NCBI GenBank assembly: GCA_027488375.1
Contig: JAIYBW010000001.1
Span: 426,223 to 490,222 of the forward strand
DNA: 64,000 nt
Origin: Pseudomonadota bacterium
GTDB lineage: Bacteria; Bdellovibrionota; Bacteriovoracia; Bacteriovoracales; Bacteriovoracaceae
Direction: 5' to 3'
The notes below the pieces were generated by a model. It had not been told where the DNA came from. It did not search any database and saw nothing but the letters and a program-made list of their open reading frames with translations. Both the position numbers and the translations under genes were made by a program. Shown piece after piece: positions 27,584 through 36,364 of this stretch (its first letter is position 1; each line of letters begins with the position of its first letter).

Positions 27584-27920
27584 TTATTAAGAGTAGGGAG
27601 GTATATTATCGTCGTCAATCTCTAATAACAATCAGGTTTCAGACTAAGTTTATTCGTAGGGAGGGCGCACACTTTTCTTTTTATTTTAATTATCTTTATT
27701 TTGAATCTTTCAGATGCTTCAAGAAAGAGAATCACTTATTTCTAAAATTGAAGAATCTATTAAGGATGATTGACCTGAAAAAATTCAAATATGTTAGCAG
27801 TCCTGCAAGAATTCTTGAGAAAACTTTTGAATTTCTGGGCCAAAATGCACCTTGCTACGGGTAAGGTCAAAAGAAAAATTATCACTTAGACTTTGATAAT
27901 CAACTTCCTCAGGAGAGAAA
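27584..27920. other. Gene-poor stretch
   Basis: 337 bases between the GNAT gene and the Cys-repeat gene. Open frames here (27574-27864 forward, 27794-28087 reverse) have poor ribosome sites and unconvincing composition. It probably holds the two divergent promoters. CAGGAGAG just before 27921 is the ribosome site of the next gene. Confidence 0.5.
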
Positions 27921-28490
27921 ATGAAGTTCATCTTGATTATTGTCCTTTCGCTTATTTCCTCAATGACTCTGGCACAAAATTTAGAAATTGAAATAGGAGG
28001 AGTCAGACACTCCTGCACTCCGCTCAATTCTGGCAATGGCAGATTTTCTTGTATAGAAGCTGCAACAAGAGGACCTTTCTCTAGCACTGAGGTCGAAAGA
28101 ATCTGTGAAGGTGCATATTCAGATGCTCCCGCTCGTTGTGCTATTCGAGCTTATCGTGGTTTCTTGACGAAAGATGAAAGCCTTAACTTATGTAGAAAGG
28201 CATTATCTGAAGGACCTATTGAGTGCGTGGAAGTTGCTTATCGAGGTCCCTATACTCGAAACGAAGCTCTTGAGCTGTGCTCAAATCCTCGGGCCAGTGT
28301 TCAAAATGCACAATGTGCAATGAGGGCGTATCAAGGAGCCTATTCCAGAGAAGAATCAATAAGACTTTGTAAGGCACAAAATACTTATGGTCAAAAGATG
28401 TTATCAAAACAGCTATTAAAGAAGGACGAGCTTGAAGAACTCATTCATAAGGCGAATCTCAAAGCATTTCAGCTGAACGAATATAAGTAG
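27921..28490 (+). CDS. Secreted cysteine-repeat protein
   Basis: 189 aa with a Sec signal (cleavage near TLA/QNL) and strong ribosome site AGGAGAG. The mature protein has four tandem ~30-residue repeats with consensus C-x3-A-x-R/Q-G-x2-(S/T/Y)-x2-E-x3-(L/I)-C: units begin at CIEAATRG, CAIRAYRG, CVEVAYRG and CAMRAYQG. Each repeat has two Cys, likely paired in disulfides in the periplasm or outside the cell. A Lys/Glu-rich helix ends the protein. No named family is recognised. Confidence 0.7.
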   Translation: MKFILIIVLSLISSMTLAQNLEIEIGGVRHSCTPLNSGNGRFSCIEAATRGPFSSTEVERICEGAYSDAPARCAIRAYRGFLTKDESLNLCRKALSEGPIECVEVAYRGPYTRNEALELCSNPRASVQNAQCAMRAYQGAYSREESIRLCKAQNTYGQKMLSKQLLKKDELEELIHKANLKAFQLNEYK

Positions 28491-28511
28491 GCTTGGTTTT
28501 TTTAAGTTCCT

Positions 28512-28549
28512 CTAAAGTATGAGGACAATACTAAATCCTCATACTTTAG
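28512..28549. repeat. Perfect 14-bp inverted repeat between convergent genes
   Basis: CTAAAGTATGAGGA, a 10-nt loop, TCCTCATACTTTAG. It lies between the convergent Cys-repeat gene and a small secreted gene. Neither strand has a T-run after it, so it is not a classic intrinsic terminator, although it may act as one or stabilise mRNA ends. Confidence 0.75.
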
Positions 28550-28561
28550 AATGTACAAAAA

Positions 28562-28846
28562 TTATTGATTATTTGATCTTGATTGAGGTTTTTTAATTCT
28601 TTCCATCACCGAAATTCTTTTTTTAATTTTTATACCACGTCCAGTTGCTTCCCAAAGACCATGATTCTTACCCCCGGCGCAATTAAATTGAGGCCATTCA
28701 CAAGAATTTAAGTGACCAGCCCCACAATGCTCAGTGGCCTCCTTGAGTTGTACTGGAGTACATCCAGTACTTTTAACTGGATCATTCTTTTCAGCCGCAA
28801 AAGAATGAGTCATCATTAAGATTGAAAATATAAAAAACAGTTTCAT
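28562..28846 (-). CDS. Small secreted Cys-containing protein
   Basis: 94 aa with a signal peptide (cleavage near SFA/AEK). Four Cys in the mature first half (GCTPVQLKEATEHCGAG, NSCEWPQFNCAG) suggest a compact disulfide fold. The basic tail is Lys/Arg-rich. No family is recognised. It lies 45 bp downstream of the metalloprotease operon on the same strand. Confidence 0.55.
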   Translation of the reverse strand: MKLFFIFSILMMTHSFAAEKNDPVKSTGCTPVQLKEATEHCGAGHLNSCEWPQFNCAGGKNHGLWEATGRGIKIKKRISVMERIKKPQSRSNNQ

Positions 28847-28891
28847 TAAAGTCTCCTATTCTAGGTTTACCCAAAAGTTTGAATAACGCTC

Positions 28892-30505
28892 TTATTGTAC
28901 CAACCAATTAAGCTCATCATTTATTTCACTTTCACTGAAATCCATGTCTACCCATCGGCGCAGAGATCCATTATTGTTCATTTCAGCGACTGCTCGTACA
29001 GCAATTTTTTGGAAGTCAGCCCTCTTACTGAAAGGATTAAAACCTATGGAGTTTGGTACTGCCTGATAGAAATATTGTAGGTCAGAATTTTTAGCATCAG
29101 GTCCGATTGCGGTATCTCCCATGAGTCCTTGCTTGAGGCTTGATCTTAATAAATCTCTATGAATAGGTTGAGCAGACTGAACCAGACCAGAAAGTTTCGA
29201 AGCTGAAAGAGGTTTTATCTTAGCATTTCTTAAGATAACGTTCATGAAATCCTTGTTGGGATTATTCTTAAAAGCTCCTTTGGCAACTTCTCTGGCCTGA
29301 GCATTGAAAGCTGATTCGTAACATGATTTCATTGTAGATGAATTCGTTCTAACAGTCCCCTTAGAGGCAAGCTCCGTAATGGCCGTAGCAGAACATTTAG
29401 ATGCGATGTTTTTAATATCTTGTGGGCTTGGTTGCCAACTTGAAACTAATGCTTCCGCTTTCTTGACGTAATCATCACTTAGTCTTTTTGGATTCGTACA
29501 AGCATCAGCAGATGTATATTCGACATTGTCGAAAATAACTTCTTTAATAAAATTATATTTCTCAGGGCTCACAGATTTCAACTTCTTTGGGTTATAGCGA
29601 TAAGCTGCAACAGACTCAGCAAAGTCTTCCGCTGGATTGGTGAACCCATATTTTGAGATAATTGTTTCAGGCTTAGTGGCTTTAAACTCTGTGACTTTTT
29701 CACCTTTCACGACTTTAGTTTCTTTTACCCACCCCGACATCTTTAACCACTTACTATTCTCATCTGCGCCACCCGCTAGTCCTCCAAGGTTATGCCCAAG
29801 TTCATGGACGAGGGCATAGCGTTTTGATTCTGGTGATTGTTCATCCCATAAATCAAAAACCTCAATGGATGCATTGGCGATCACATTCTCTGAAGCGTAT
29901 CCAGGTAGGTAGCCACGTTTAAAATGTGTCAGAGGACGGTTAGCTTCTGCTGGCAGAATTCCAGACGGGAAATCACTCAGTGAAAGTAATACTGTATCTA
30001 ATTCACTAGATTTCCAACTGGATCGATGATTGGTGATGAGGTGAGAGCCATTCATCCCAAATTTTTGATGCATAAAAAGTAATTGCACTCCAATCTTGGG
30101 TCCAAAAATTTCTTTGACAGCGCAGTCGACTTTTTTACATTTTGAATTGAATTTTTTTTGTTCTTTAGGGTCAGCATCACCAAAAAATGTTTTAAAGGTT
30201 GTGAGATGCTCGAATGACGCTAAATTCTCAGCCGATTCTCCTTCGAAGCTGATCCCATGAATCTTTTTAGAGTTGACCATTGGAGATTGATGATTCTTAA
30301 GCCAAGATGTCATTTCATCAGCGGTGTAGGGTGTTTTTTTTGTACAAGGTGCTGAGCGAACATTGGCATCAGACACGGCCTCCCATTCAACTTGTTTTGC
30401 AATGTCAGCAAGCCCATCTAGTTCTGGATGGTGAGAATGTGAGCAGTTATCATGTTGAGCGTAAGCATATCCAGATAGGGTGAGAATAAGGAGAAGAGTT
30501 TTCAT
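28892..30505 (-). CDS. Secreted zinc metallopeptidase, lethal-factor/Zmp1-like (gluzincin)
   Basis: 537 aa with a Sec signal (cleavage near AYA/QHD). HELGH starts at H234 in ALVHELGHNLGG; about 60 residues later comes AEDFAESVAAYRYNP (E297), the EFFAE-type third-ligand motif of anthrax lethal-factor-like and Zmp1-like gluzincins, followed by a Pro-rich KYNFIKE segment as in those families. The C-terminal ~200 residues are helical with several Cys. It likely cleaves proteins in the periplasm or outside. It starts in TAATG overlap with the preceding gene. Confidence 0.72.
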   Translation of the reverse strand: MKTLLLILTLSGYAYAQHDNCSHSHHPELDGLADIAKQVEWEAVSDANVRSAPCTKKTPYTADEMTSWLKNHQSPMVNSKKIHGISFEGESAENLASFEHLTTFKTFFGDADPKEQKKFNSKCKKVDCAVKEIFGPKIGVQLLFMHQKFGMNGSHLITNHRSSWKSSELDTVLLSLSDFPSGILPAEANRPLTHFKRGYLPGYASENVIANASIEVFDLWDEQSPESKRYALVHELGHNLGGLAGGADENSKWLKMSGWVKETKVVKGEKVTEFKATKPETIISKYGFTNPAEDFAESVAAYRYNPKKLKSVSPEKYNFIKEVIFDNVEYTSADACTNPKRLSDDYVKKAEALVSSWQPSPQDIKNIASKCSATAITELASKGTVRTNSSTMKSCYESAFNAQAREVAKGAFKNNPNKDFMNVILRNAKIKPLSASKLSGLVQSAQPIHRDLLRSSLKQGLMGDTAIGPDAKNSDLQYFYQAVPNSIGFNPFSKRADFQKIAVRAVAEMNNNGSLRRWVDMDFSESEINDELNWLVQ

Positions 30506-31008
30506 TATTTTTTCTCCTTAGGGAAAACAATCATCGAATGTAAAAGCTTTTTTTCATTATTGGAAAATTCGAGCTTTAACCCTTCTTCAGGCAGATCAAT
30601 AATAATGTAACGACCTTTCTGATGAGAAATCTTTTTCTCTTGATCTTGGGCCATTTTCTTTTTTTGCTCAGTTGAAAGTTGACCAACAATTGATTCGAAG
30701 AGATCTTTTTTAGATTCGGTTAATGATTGTGGTAATTCGACATAAAGATAAGAGAACTTTCCAGCTTCAGTACCAATCGAGACATCATTTTTCTCGTCAA
30801 AATAATTTAAGTATAGTGTATCTGGTTTATCTTTTTTGCTAATTTTTGAAGAAAGTCTAGATTCAATATCACTTCTAGAGTCACCGGACTTAATTGAACT
30901 CAGATCACTTGGTAAGATCTCTAGGATTTGCTCCCTTATGGTGACCTTGGCCAGAGCCGAAGAAGTAATAAAAAAGGACATGAGAAGTGGTAGTATAGAT
31001 TTTTTCAT
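30505..31008 (-). CDS. Secreted protein coupled to the metallopeptidase
   Basis: 167 aa with a signal peptide (cleavage near ALA/KVT). The mature part alternates helices and strands, with a Lys/Gln-rich middle (QLSTEQKKKMAQDQEKK). No domain is recognised. Its stop overlaps the metallopeptidase start by one base (TAATG), so the two are translated together. It may be a chaperone, inhibitor or export partner of the protease; this is inference from coupling only. Confidence 0.6.
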   Translation of the reverse strand: MKKSILPLLMSFFITSSALAKVTIREQILEILPSDLSSIKSGDSRSDIESRLSSKISKKDKPDTLYLNYFDEKNDVSIGTEAGKFSYLYVELPQSLTESKKDLFESIVGQLSTEQKKKMAQDQEKKISHQKGRYIIIDLPEEGLKLEFSNNEKKLLHSMIVFPKEKK

Positions 31009-31074
31009 AGTCTTCTTGTCGGATAATCGGCTTAATTCTTTAATTTTATATTTAATTGGCCTATTCTATAGACT

Positions 31075-32379
31075 ATGCCAAATTTTAAAGACTTAAATTT
31101 ATGTGATGAGCTCCTCATAAACTTATCTGCTGTTGGTTATCATGAACCAACTGAGATTCAAGCGGGGGCGATTCCACATCTATTGGCCGGAAAAGATCTC
31201 TTAGGTATTGCTCAAACTGGAACGGGTAAAACAGCTGCTTTTTGTCTTCCTATGATCCAAAAACTTAAATTGTCGTCACATACGAAGACAACCAGCTCCC
31301 CAAGGGCGTTAATCTTGGCACCAACTCGTGAGTTATGCTCACAGATCGTGGAGAGTCTCGACATTTATGGTAAGGGCTTAGGTATTAAATCTTGTGCCAT
31401 CTTTGGGGGAGTAGGACAAAAAGAACAGGTAAGTCTTATTAGTGAAGGGGTTGATATTGTTGTGGCGACACCTGGCAGGCTTCTAGATCTTATGAATCAG
31501 CGTTTATTAAGAATTTCATCCATAGAAATATTCGTTTTAGATGAAGCTGATCGGATGCTTGATATGGGCTTTAGTGAAGATCTAGATGCGATTATTGAGA
31601 GGACTCCCGATAATAAGCAAACTCTACTTTTTTCTGCAACCATGCCGACTTCAATAGAAAGAATGGCAACGAGACTACTTGATCGCCCTATCAAAATTCA
31701 AGTACGGCCACCATCATCGATTGCAGATAGAATTAAGCAGAAAATTATTTTTTGTAAATCTAATCATAAATATCAGTTGTTAAAAAAAATCATAAAATCT
31801 GAGGCTGGATTAACTTTAGTTTTTACCACCTCTAAATTGAGTGCTGATAAGGTGGTTGAGTATCTTCTCCAAAATAGGATTGCCACTGGTGCTATTCATG
31901 CAGATAAAAAACAATCCGAACGAGAAAGACATCTCACTAATTTTAAAAATAATGCAATTAAAGTTCTCGTTGCAACGGATATTGCATCACGAGGCTTAGA
32001 TATTGATCAAGTCACACATGTGATTAATTTTGATCTACCACTTACTGCCGAGACTTATGTTCATAGGATAGGTCGCACTGGTCGAGCTGGTCATGAAGGG
32101 GAAGCGATCTCTTTTTGTGATGAATCTGAGATGCATTTACTTGAAAAAATAAAACGTGTAATTAAGCAAGACATTCCAACGGAGAAATTTGAAGGAAAAG
32201 CTGAGCGAGTTCCTCATGAAGGAATGTTAGTCAAACGTGTGAAAGCTCCCACACCAGGCAAAAGTCAGGAGAAAACAGCTTACCTAGATCATTCTAAACG
32301 CCAAAAGCCTCTGGAAGAGGGTGAGAGTCAAAAAAGAATTCATCCCGGATTTAGAAATTCAAAGAAAAAAAGAAGATAA
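31075..32379 (+). CDS. DEAD-box RNA helicase, RhlE-like
   Basis: 434 aa. Q motif (GYHEPTEIQ), motif I AQTGTGKT, Ia PTRELCSQ, II DEAD (VLDEADRML), III SAT, IV-VI with ATDIASRGLDID and HRIGRTGRAG. The basic C-terminal tail (~380-434, KKRR end) is typical of RNA-binding extensions in RhlE/SrmB helicases. It unwinds RNA in ribosome assembly, decay or cold adaptation. It is divergent from the metallopeptidase operon. Confidence 0.92.
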   Translation: MPNFKDLNLCDELLINLSAVGYHEPTEIQAGAIPHLLAGKDLLGIAQTGTGKTAAFCLPMIQKLKLSSHTKTTSSPRALILAPTRELCSQIVESLDIYGKGLGIKSCAIFGGVGQKEQVSLISEGVDIVVATPGRLLDLMNQRLLRISSIEIFVLDEADRMLDMGFSEDLDAIIERTPDNKQTLLFSATMPTSIERMATRLLDRPIKIQVRPPSSIADRIKQKIIFCKSNHKYQLLKKIIKSEAGLTLVFTTSKLSADKVVEYLLQNRIATGAIHADKKQSERERHLTNFKNNAIKVLVATDIASRGLDIDQVTHVINFDLPLTAETYVHRIGRTGRAGHEGEAISFCDESEMHLLEKIKRVIKQDIPTEKFEGKAERVPHEGMLVKRVKAPTPGKSQEKTAYLDHSKRQKPLEEGESQKRIHPGFRNSKKKRR

Positions 32380-32387
32380 GTTTTGGG

Positions 32388-32573
32388 CTATTGATCTTCT
32401 CTATAGTTCATCTGCTCTTGAGGCTTTTTAGAGTGATGATTATCTTTAGGGCGATGATAGTTTCCTTCCAGTTTTGCGGCAAATTCAATTAAAACATAAT
32501 CATCGTCGAATTTATGCTTCGGTTTTGAGCAGCTACTAGCAAACAAAAGTAACATGATGAGAGTGATTTTCAT
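32388..32573 (-). CDS. Small lipoprotein
   Basis: 61 aa with lipobox FASSC (Cys at 15). The mature part is short, His/Lys/Asp-rich and probably unstructured. Start overlaps the stop of the upstream membrane-protein gene by 4 nt (ATGA), so they are coupled. Function unknown. Confidence 0.55.
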   Translation of the reverse strand: MKITLIMLLLFASSCSKPKHKFDDDYVLIEFAAKLEGNYHRPKDNHHSKKPQEQMNYREDQ

Positions 32574-33016
32574 TCTTTTATTTTGCTCTTTAAATCATTA
32601 ACAATTGGTTCAAGTTCTTTAAAATAATCTTTACTTCTGAGCTTGAAATCAGGTGAATTATGGTCAATTTGAGCTAAAAATTTTTTTAATTTATAAATGG
32701 GGCCGGCCACTCGATGAGAAACGACAAGACCAACAATAATAAGCAAAATAAAATTGAGTACGACGAGATAAATTAAAAATTGGTTGAGATCGTACTGTTG
32801 ACCATCAATGTAGAGAAAAAAAACATGGCCTTTTGGGACTCCAATCGCTAAAGCACGAGTTCGGAGGTTATGAAAAAAAAGATAAATAGCTGAGTAAAAA
32901 CATAAGGAAGAAATAAAAAATAAGGCTACGAAATATCCTAAAAACCTCAATTGGAAATTAGGTAAGATAAGGAAATTGCGAAGACTTCTTTTATATTCGG
33001 CCATTTTTAGACTCAC
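32570..33016 (-). CDS. Two-TM membrane protein with HAMP-like segment
   Basis: 148 aa (GTG start; ATG at 33004 is also possible). Two strong membrane segments (~26-48 and ~80-102) flank a ~30-residue periplasmic loop. The cytoplasmic part begins SHRVAGPIYKLKKFL, the P-box region of HAMP signal relays, followed by a coiled coil. No catalytic domain is present, so it would relay signals through a partner or act structurally. The lipoprotein gene follows by overlap. Confidence 0.62.
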   Translation of the reverse strand: MSLKMAEYKRSLRNFLILPNFQLRFLGYFVALFFISSLCFYSAIYLFFHNLRTRALAIGVPKGHVFFLYIDGQQYDLNQFLIYLVVLNFILLIIVGLVVSHRVAGPIYKLKKFLAQIDHNSPDFKLRSKDYFKELEPIVNDLKSKIKE

Positions 33017-33167
33017 TTTGAAAATGAGGTATCTGGATTTTTTCTCTTATTTTATACCATAACTTATTGTTTTCAATCATTTTAATAGGGTTAAATAGGG
33101 CTTGTGACTCAATCTAAACTTTAAATTATTTGATTTGAGTTACGATAAGTTGGAATAGAGGTTTTAA

Positions 33168-34610
33168 ATGCTTAGTGCACTAATTCCATTACTTTTATTT
33201 TGGCAGATTGCGAATGCAAATTCGGATATTGATAAGAAACGTTTTTATAAATGTTATTCAATTTTTGTCAGACAGGCCATGCCGCTTAATCACCCTCTAT
33301 GGCTTCAAGTACAATCCGGAAGTCTAACTGGTACCGAAGCCTGCATGCAGCTTATATCTAAAGCAAAACTTGGGTCAAATGGATTGCTTCAGAATCCACA
33401 AGATCATGAGGCCATAAATATTTTAAAAAGGTTTAGTGAATGGTCACGGAGTTTTGTTTCTGGTTCAATTGGGCCTGAATATATTTCTTCTGCTGATGTT
33501 ATAGATTCGTATGCAGCTTCTCACTATATAACACGTTCAATTTTTCAAGAAGGTGCCCAATATCAAGACATTGTTACGCTTAATTATGGTCTCATCGCCA
33601 AAAGAAATTCACCGGTACAGAGAAAGTATTCCGTAATTCCAAATTATCGACCTTATAAATATAATATCTCAGAGGCTACGAGTGCAGCAGATTATATATT
33701 GCGTTTCTGGCAAGGCGTTTTTCCAGTTACCACGACACCTCCCGCTGAAAATTTCTTTCCACGCTTAGTAGAAACAGGAAGCCTTATAGGATTTGTTGAA
33801 GATTCTGAACCGATTATCTTAACTCAAGGTCCGAGTTCTGGCGTTTATAACGGTAGTGGCAAAGCAATTAATCAGCACTTCGGTGGAGGTGCGATTGGAA
33901 GCCAGGGCTATTTGTTAGGAAATATGCCGACATTAAATTTTCTGAGTGATGGAGGATTAAAACTTCAGCGTATTTTAGGTAAAAATATCTTGGAGGACTT
34001 TTTGTGCAGAACTGCACCTTACTTGAGATCTGTCGATGTTATTGGTGAAGTAAATGAAAATTCTACAATCGCATTCAGATCAGGAATCTCTTGTATGGGA
34101 TGTCATGCTGCTCAGGATAATGTTGCTGCTGTGGCAAGAAATCTTGTTCATCTCGCAACTAACAGCATGTCCTCTGGTGCTAAATATGGTTTAAGATTTG
34201 TCGGGGACACCGCTACTATTAAACTTCCGACAACTTCATTACCAGTATTAAATCCAGACTCTAATTTTTATAAACAAGCACCAAGTGGTAAGCTCTTCTA
34301 TCGTAGCTTTTCTGGAGCTAAAGTCGAAATTGCTCTTACTGATATGGCATCACTGGGACAGGCGATTTCTGAGCAGGATGATTTTTATGTTTGTGGTGTG
34401 AAGAAAATGTATCAAGCGTTAGTTGGTATAAATGTCGATCTAAGCGATCCAGGTGATATTAATTTTATATCATTGAGTCAGGAGCATAAAGCATTTCAAC
34501 AAAAAGTAATAGACTGGGGATTAGAGTTGAAAGAATCACAAAGTATGTTTGATATTTTGAGGAAAATGATAAATTCACCAGAGTTTGTCAGCCTAGGGCA
34601 AGCCCCTTAA
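33168..34610 (+). CDS. Secreted protein with one CxxCH haem site
   Basis: 480 aa with a Sec signal (cleavage near ANA/NSD). A single CMGCH (C309-C312-H313) lies in the second half, embedded in SCMGCHAAQDNVA, the usual c-type haem context. The last ~40 residues (LRKMINSPEFVSLG) resemble the ends of DUF1800/DUF1549-type secreted proteins that are paired with DUF1501 proteins. The next gene (9 bp later) is DUF1501-like, so this looks like such a pair. The exact family is not identified. Probably periplasmic. Confidence 0.6.
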   Translation: MLSALIPLLLFWQIANANSDIDKKRFYKCYSIFVRQAMPLNHPLWLQVQSGSLTGTEACMQLISKAKLGSNGLLQNPQDHEAINILKRFSEWSRSFVSGSIGPEYISSADVIDSYAASHYITRSIFQEGAQYQDIVTLNYGLIAKRNSPVQRKYSVIPNYRPYKYNISEATSAADYILRFWQGVFPVTTTPPAENFFPRLVETGSLIGFVEDSEPIILTQGPSSGVYNGSGKAINQHFGGGAIGSQGYLLGNMPTLNFLSDGGLKLQRILGKNILEDFLCRTAPYLRSVDVIGEVNENSTIAFRSGISCMGCHAAQDNVAAVARNLVHLATNSMSSGAKYGLRFVGDTATIKLPTTSLPVLNPDSNFYKQAPSGKLFYRSFSGAKVEIALTDMASLGQAISEQDDFYVCGVKKMYQALVGINVDLSDPGDINFISLSQEHKAFQQKVIDWGLELKESQSMFDILRKMINSPEFVSLGQAP

Positions 34611-34618
34611 GGAATATT

Positions 34619-36361
34619 ATGTCAGAATCGAAAAGAAATTCTAGGCGTGACTTTTTAAAACAGTCGTTGATGGCAGCAACTTCAATATCACCATTATCAA
34701 TGTATTTATCTAGTGTCGCAGCTTCTTACATAGGTCAGTCAACTGCTCTTGCTCAAGGGATCGTTCCTTCACAGATTATGAATATGTTTACAATTTATCT
34801 TCATGGTGGACCAGCGAGATGGGTATGGGACCAGGCATTGTCTCCGAATGCAGAGGTCAGTGATTTAAATAATCCGAGCCTCATAACTAAATTTGGAGAT
34901 GGTGCAAGTGGAGCCCCAGGGATCTATAAATCTGTTAATATTGATGGAGTTTATTTGCCATATTTGTGGAGTGGAAAAATACCTACACCAAATGGCTCTG
35001 TTCAAATGAGTGAGCTCGCTCACAACATGATTGCCGTAAGAGGAGTTGGTCATCTTAATGATGGTCATGATAATAATGCTGCTAAACTAATATCTCCAGT
35101 TGCCGGGCCAACTCTCACTGGGCTTTTATCAGATGCCTCTTCAAGGCCTCTTCCATCTGTTGGAATAAGTGGCTCTGGTCGTCTCTTTAAGTCCTCAAGA
35201 GGGACATCCCATATTTCAGTAGCGGAGAGCGGGAACATGCTCAACGCTGCTCTCTCACCATTCATACTAAGCAGTAGAGTGACTGGACTTGATGGGCAAC
35301 TCCTTTACGATAGTTCTGTAGGACTCCCAAAAGGAATTAGCACCCAAACATCAGACGTCTTTGATCAATTCTTCAAAGCCATGTCCCAAAACTCTGGCTC
35401 ATTACATCGCTATCTTCCGACTACATATCAAGATAGAAAAAATGCTTCTAAGCTGATGCTTCAGGACTTCTCAGAACTTAGTATGATCTATACGGCCTTA
35501 TCCTCAAAATACTCATCTTTGATACAAAGATCTTTTCATGAATCAGGTCTCTTTTTATCAGGAGTAGATGATTCGCCAGTTATTGGTGATGGAGGAAGCC
35601 TTTTCTCTAATTTAGACTTAACATCATCGACTCTAAGTGGGCGATTCCGTTACACTGGAAGTGATTTAAGGAATGCATTCACTACAAGTACTTCTATTTC
35701 AAATCTAGTTAGCTCATTTGTTCTAGCAGAATACATGCTTACAAAGAAGTATTCTCAATCAGTTATTGGATTTATAGCTGGGTTCCAGCATCTCACATTT
35801 GATCAAGTTCGCAGTATTGATAATAATGGAAATGTATCTTCGACTTTTTTAAATGAAGTCTCTAACTATCCGCTAGATCATCATTTTAGTGGAGCAAGAA
35901 CTTTGTTACTTATGAATACTAGATTTTATAGAGCAATCTCTGCTTGTTTGTATGAGCTTATTACGGTGTTGAAAAACACTGATGATAATCTATTTAATCG
36001 AACTGCAATAAATGTGATATCTGAATTTTCTAGAAATACGATGTCCGGAGGCGGGGAGACGGGACATGGATTTAAAGGAGTTCCTTTTTCTATTTTTAAC
36101 GGAAAAATTAAAAAAGCTGCGGTCATAGGTAATATTGGTTATGAATACAGTAATTCAAATCCTGTACATTCCAGAGGACTTTGGGGAGCTGCCGCCTCTA
36201 TGCAATCAATGGGGAATAGGCCGTTAAATGCAGGTAACGTTGCTTCAACTATTGCTTCAATCATCGGGGTGCCATCACCTTCGCCAAATAATATTTCTCT
36301 TGTCTCTGTTGAAAATGATGAAATTAAACCAATAATAACAGAGAGAGAGAATAAAACTTAA
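34619..36361 (+). CDS. Tat-exported DUF1501-like protein
   Basis: 580 aa. The N-terminus has the twin-arginine motif SRRDFLK and a hydrophobic stretch ending TALAQ, so it is exported folded. The mature start FTIYLHGGPARWVWDQ resembles the DUF1501 opening (LHGGPSQ), and VISEFSRNTMSGGGETGHGF fits the SEFGR region. DUF1501 belongs to the alkaline-phosphatase/sulfatase-like fold, but I cannot confirm metal ligands. It is followed after 3 bp by a lipoprotein gene. The export via Tat suggests a cofactor. Confidence 0.65.
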   Translation: MSESKRNSRRDFLKQSLMAATSISPLSMYLSSVAASYIGQSTALAQGIVPSQIMNMFTIYLHGGPARWVWDQALSPNAEVSDLNNPSLITKFGDGASGAPGIYKSVNIDGVYLPYLWSGKIPTPNGSVQMSELAHNMIAVRGVGHLNDGHDNNAAKLISPVAGPTLTGLLSDASSRPLPSVGISGSGRLFKSSRGTSHISVAESGNMLNAALSPFILSSRVTGLDGQLLYDSSVGLPKGISTQTSDVFDQFFKAMSQNSGSLHRYLPTTYQDRKNASKLMLQDFSELSMIYTALSSKYSSLIQRSFHESGLFLSGVDDSPVIGDGGSLFSNLDLTSSTLSGRFRYTGSDLRNAFTTSTSISNLVSSFVLAEYMLTKKYSQSVIGFIAGFQHLTFDQVRSIDNNGNVSSTFLNEVSNYPLDHHFSGARTLLLMNTRFYRAISACLYELITVLKNTDDNLFNRTAINVISEFSRNTMSGGGETGHGFKGVPFSIFNGKIKKAAVIGNIGYEYSNSNPVHSRGLWGAAASMQSMGNRPLNAGNVASTIASIIGVPSPSPNNISLVSVENDEIKPIITERENKT

Positions 36362-36364
36362 AAT

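Noticed and set aside
27574..27864. Forward open frame of 96 codons
   Set aside because: It overlaps the GNAT start and has no good ribosome site or recognisable composition; it lies in the gene-poor stretch.
27794..28087. Reverse open frame of 97 codons
   Set aside because: It is the antisense shadow of the Cys-repeat gene and the leader before it, with no ribosome site.
28512..28549. Classic intrinsic terminator
   Set aside because: The stem is long but neither strand has a U-tract after it; reported as an inverted repeat instead.
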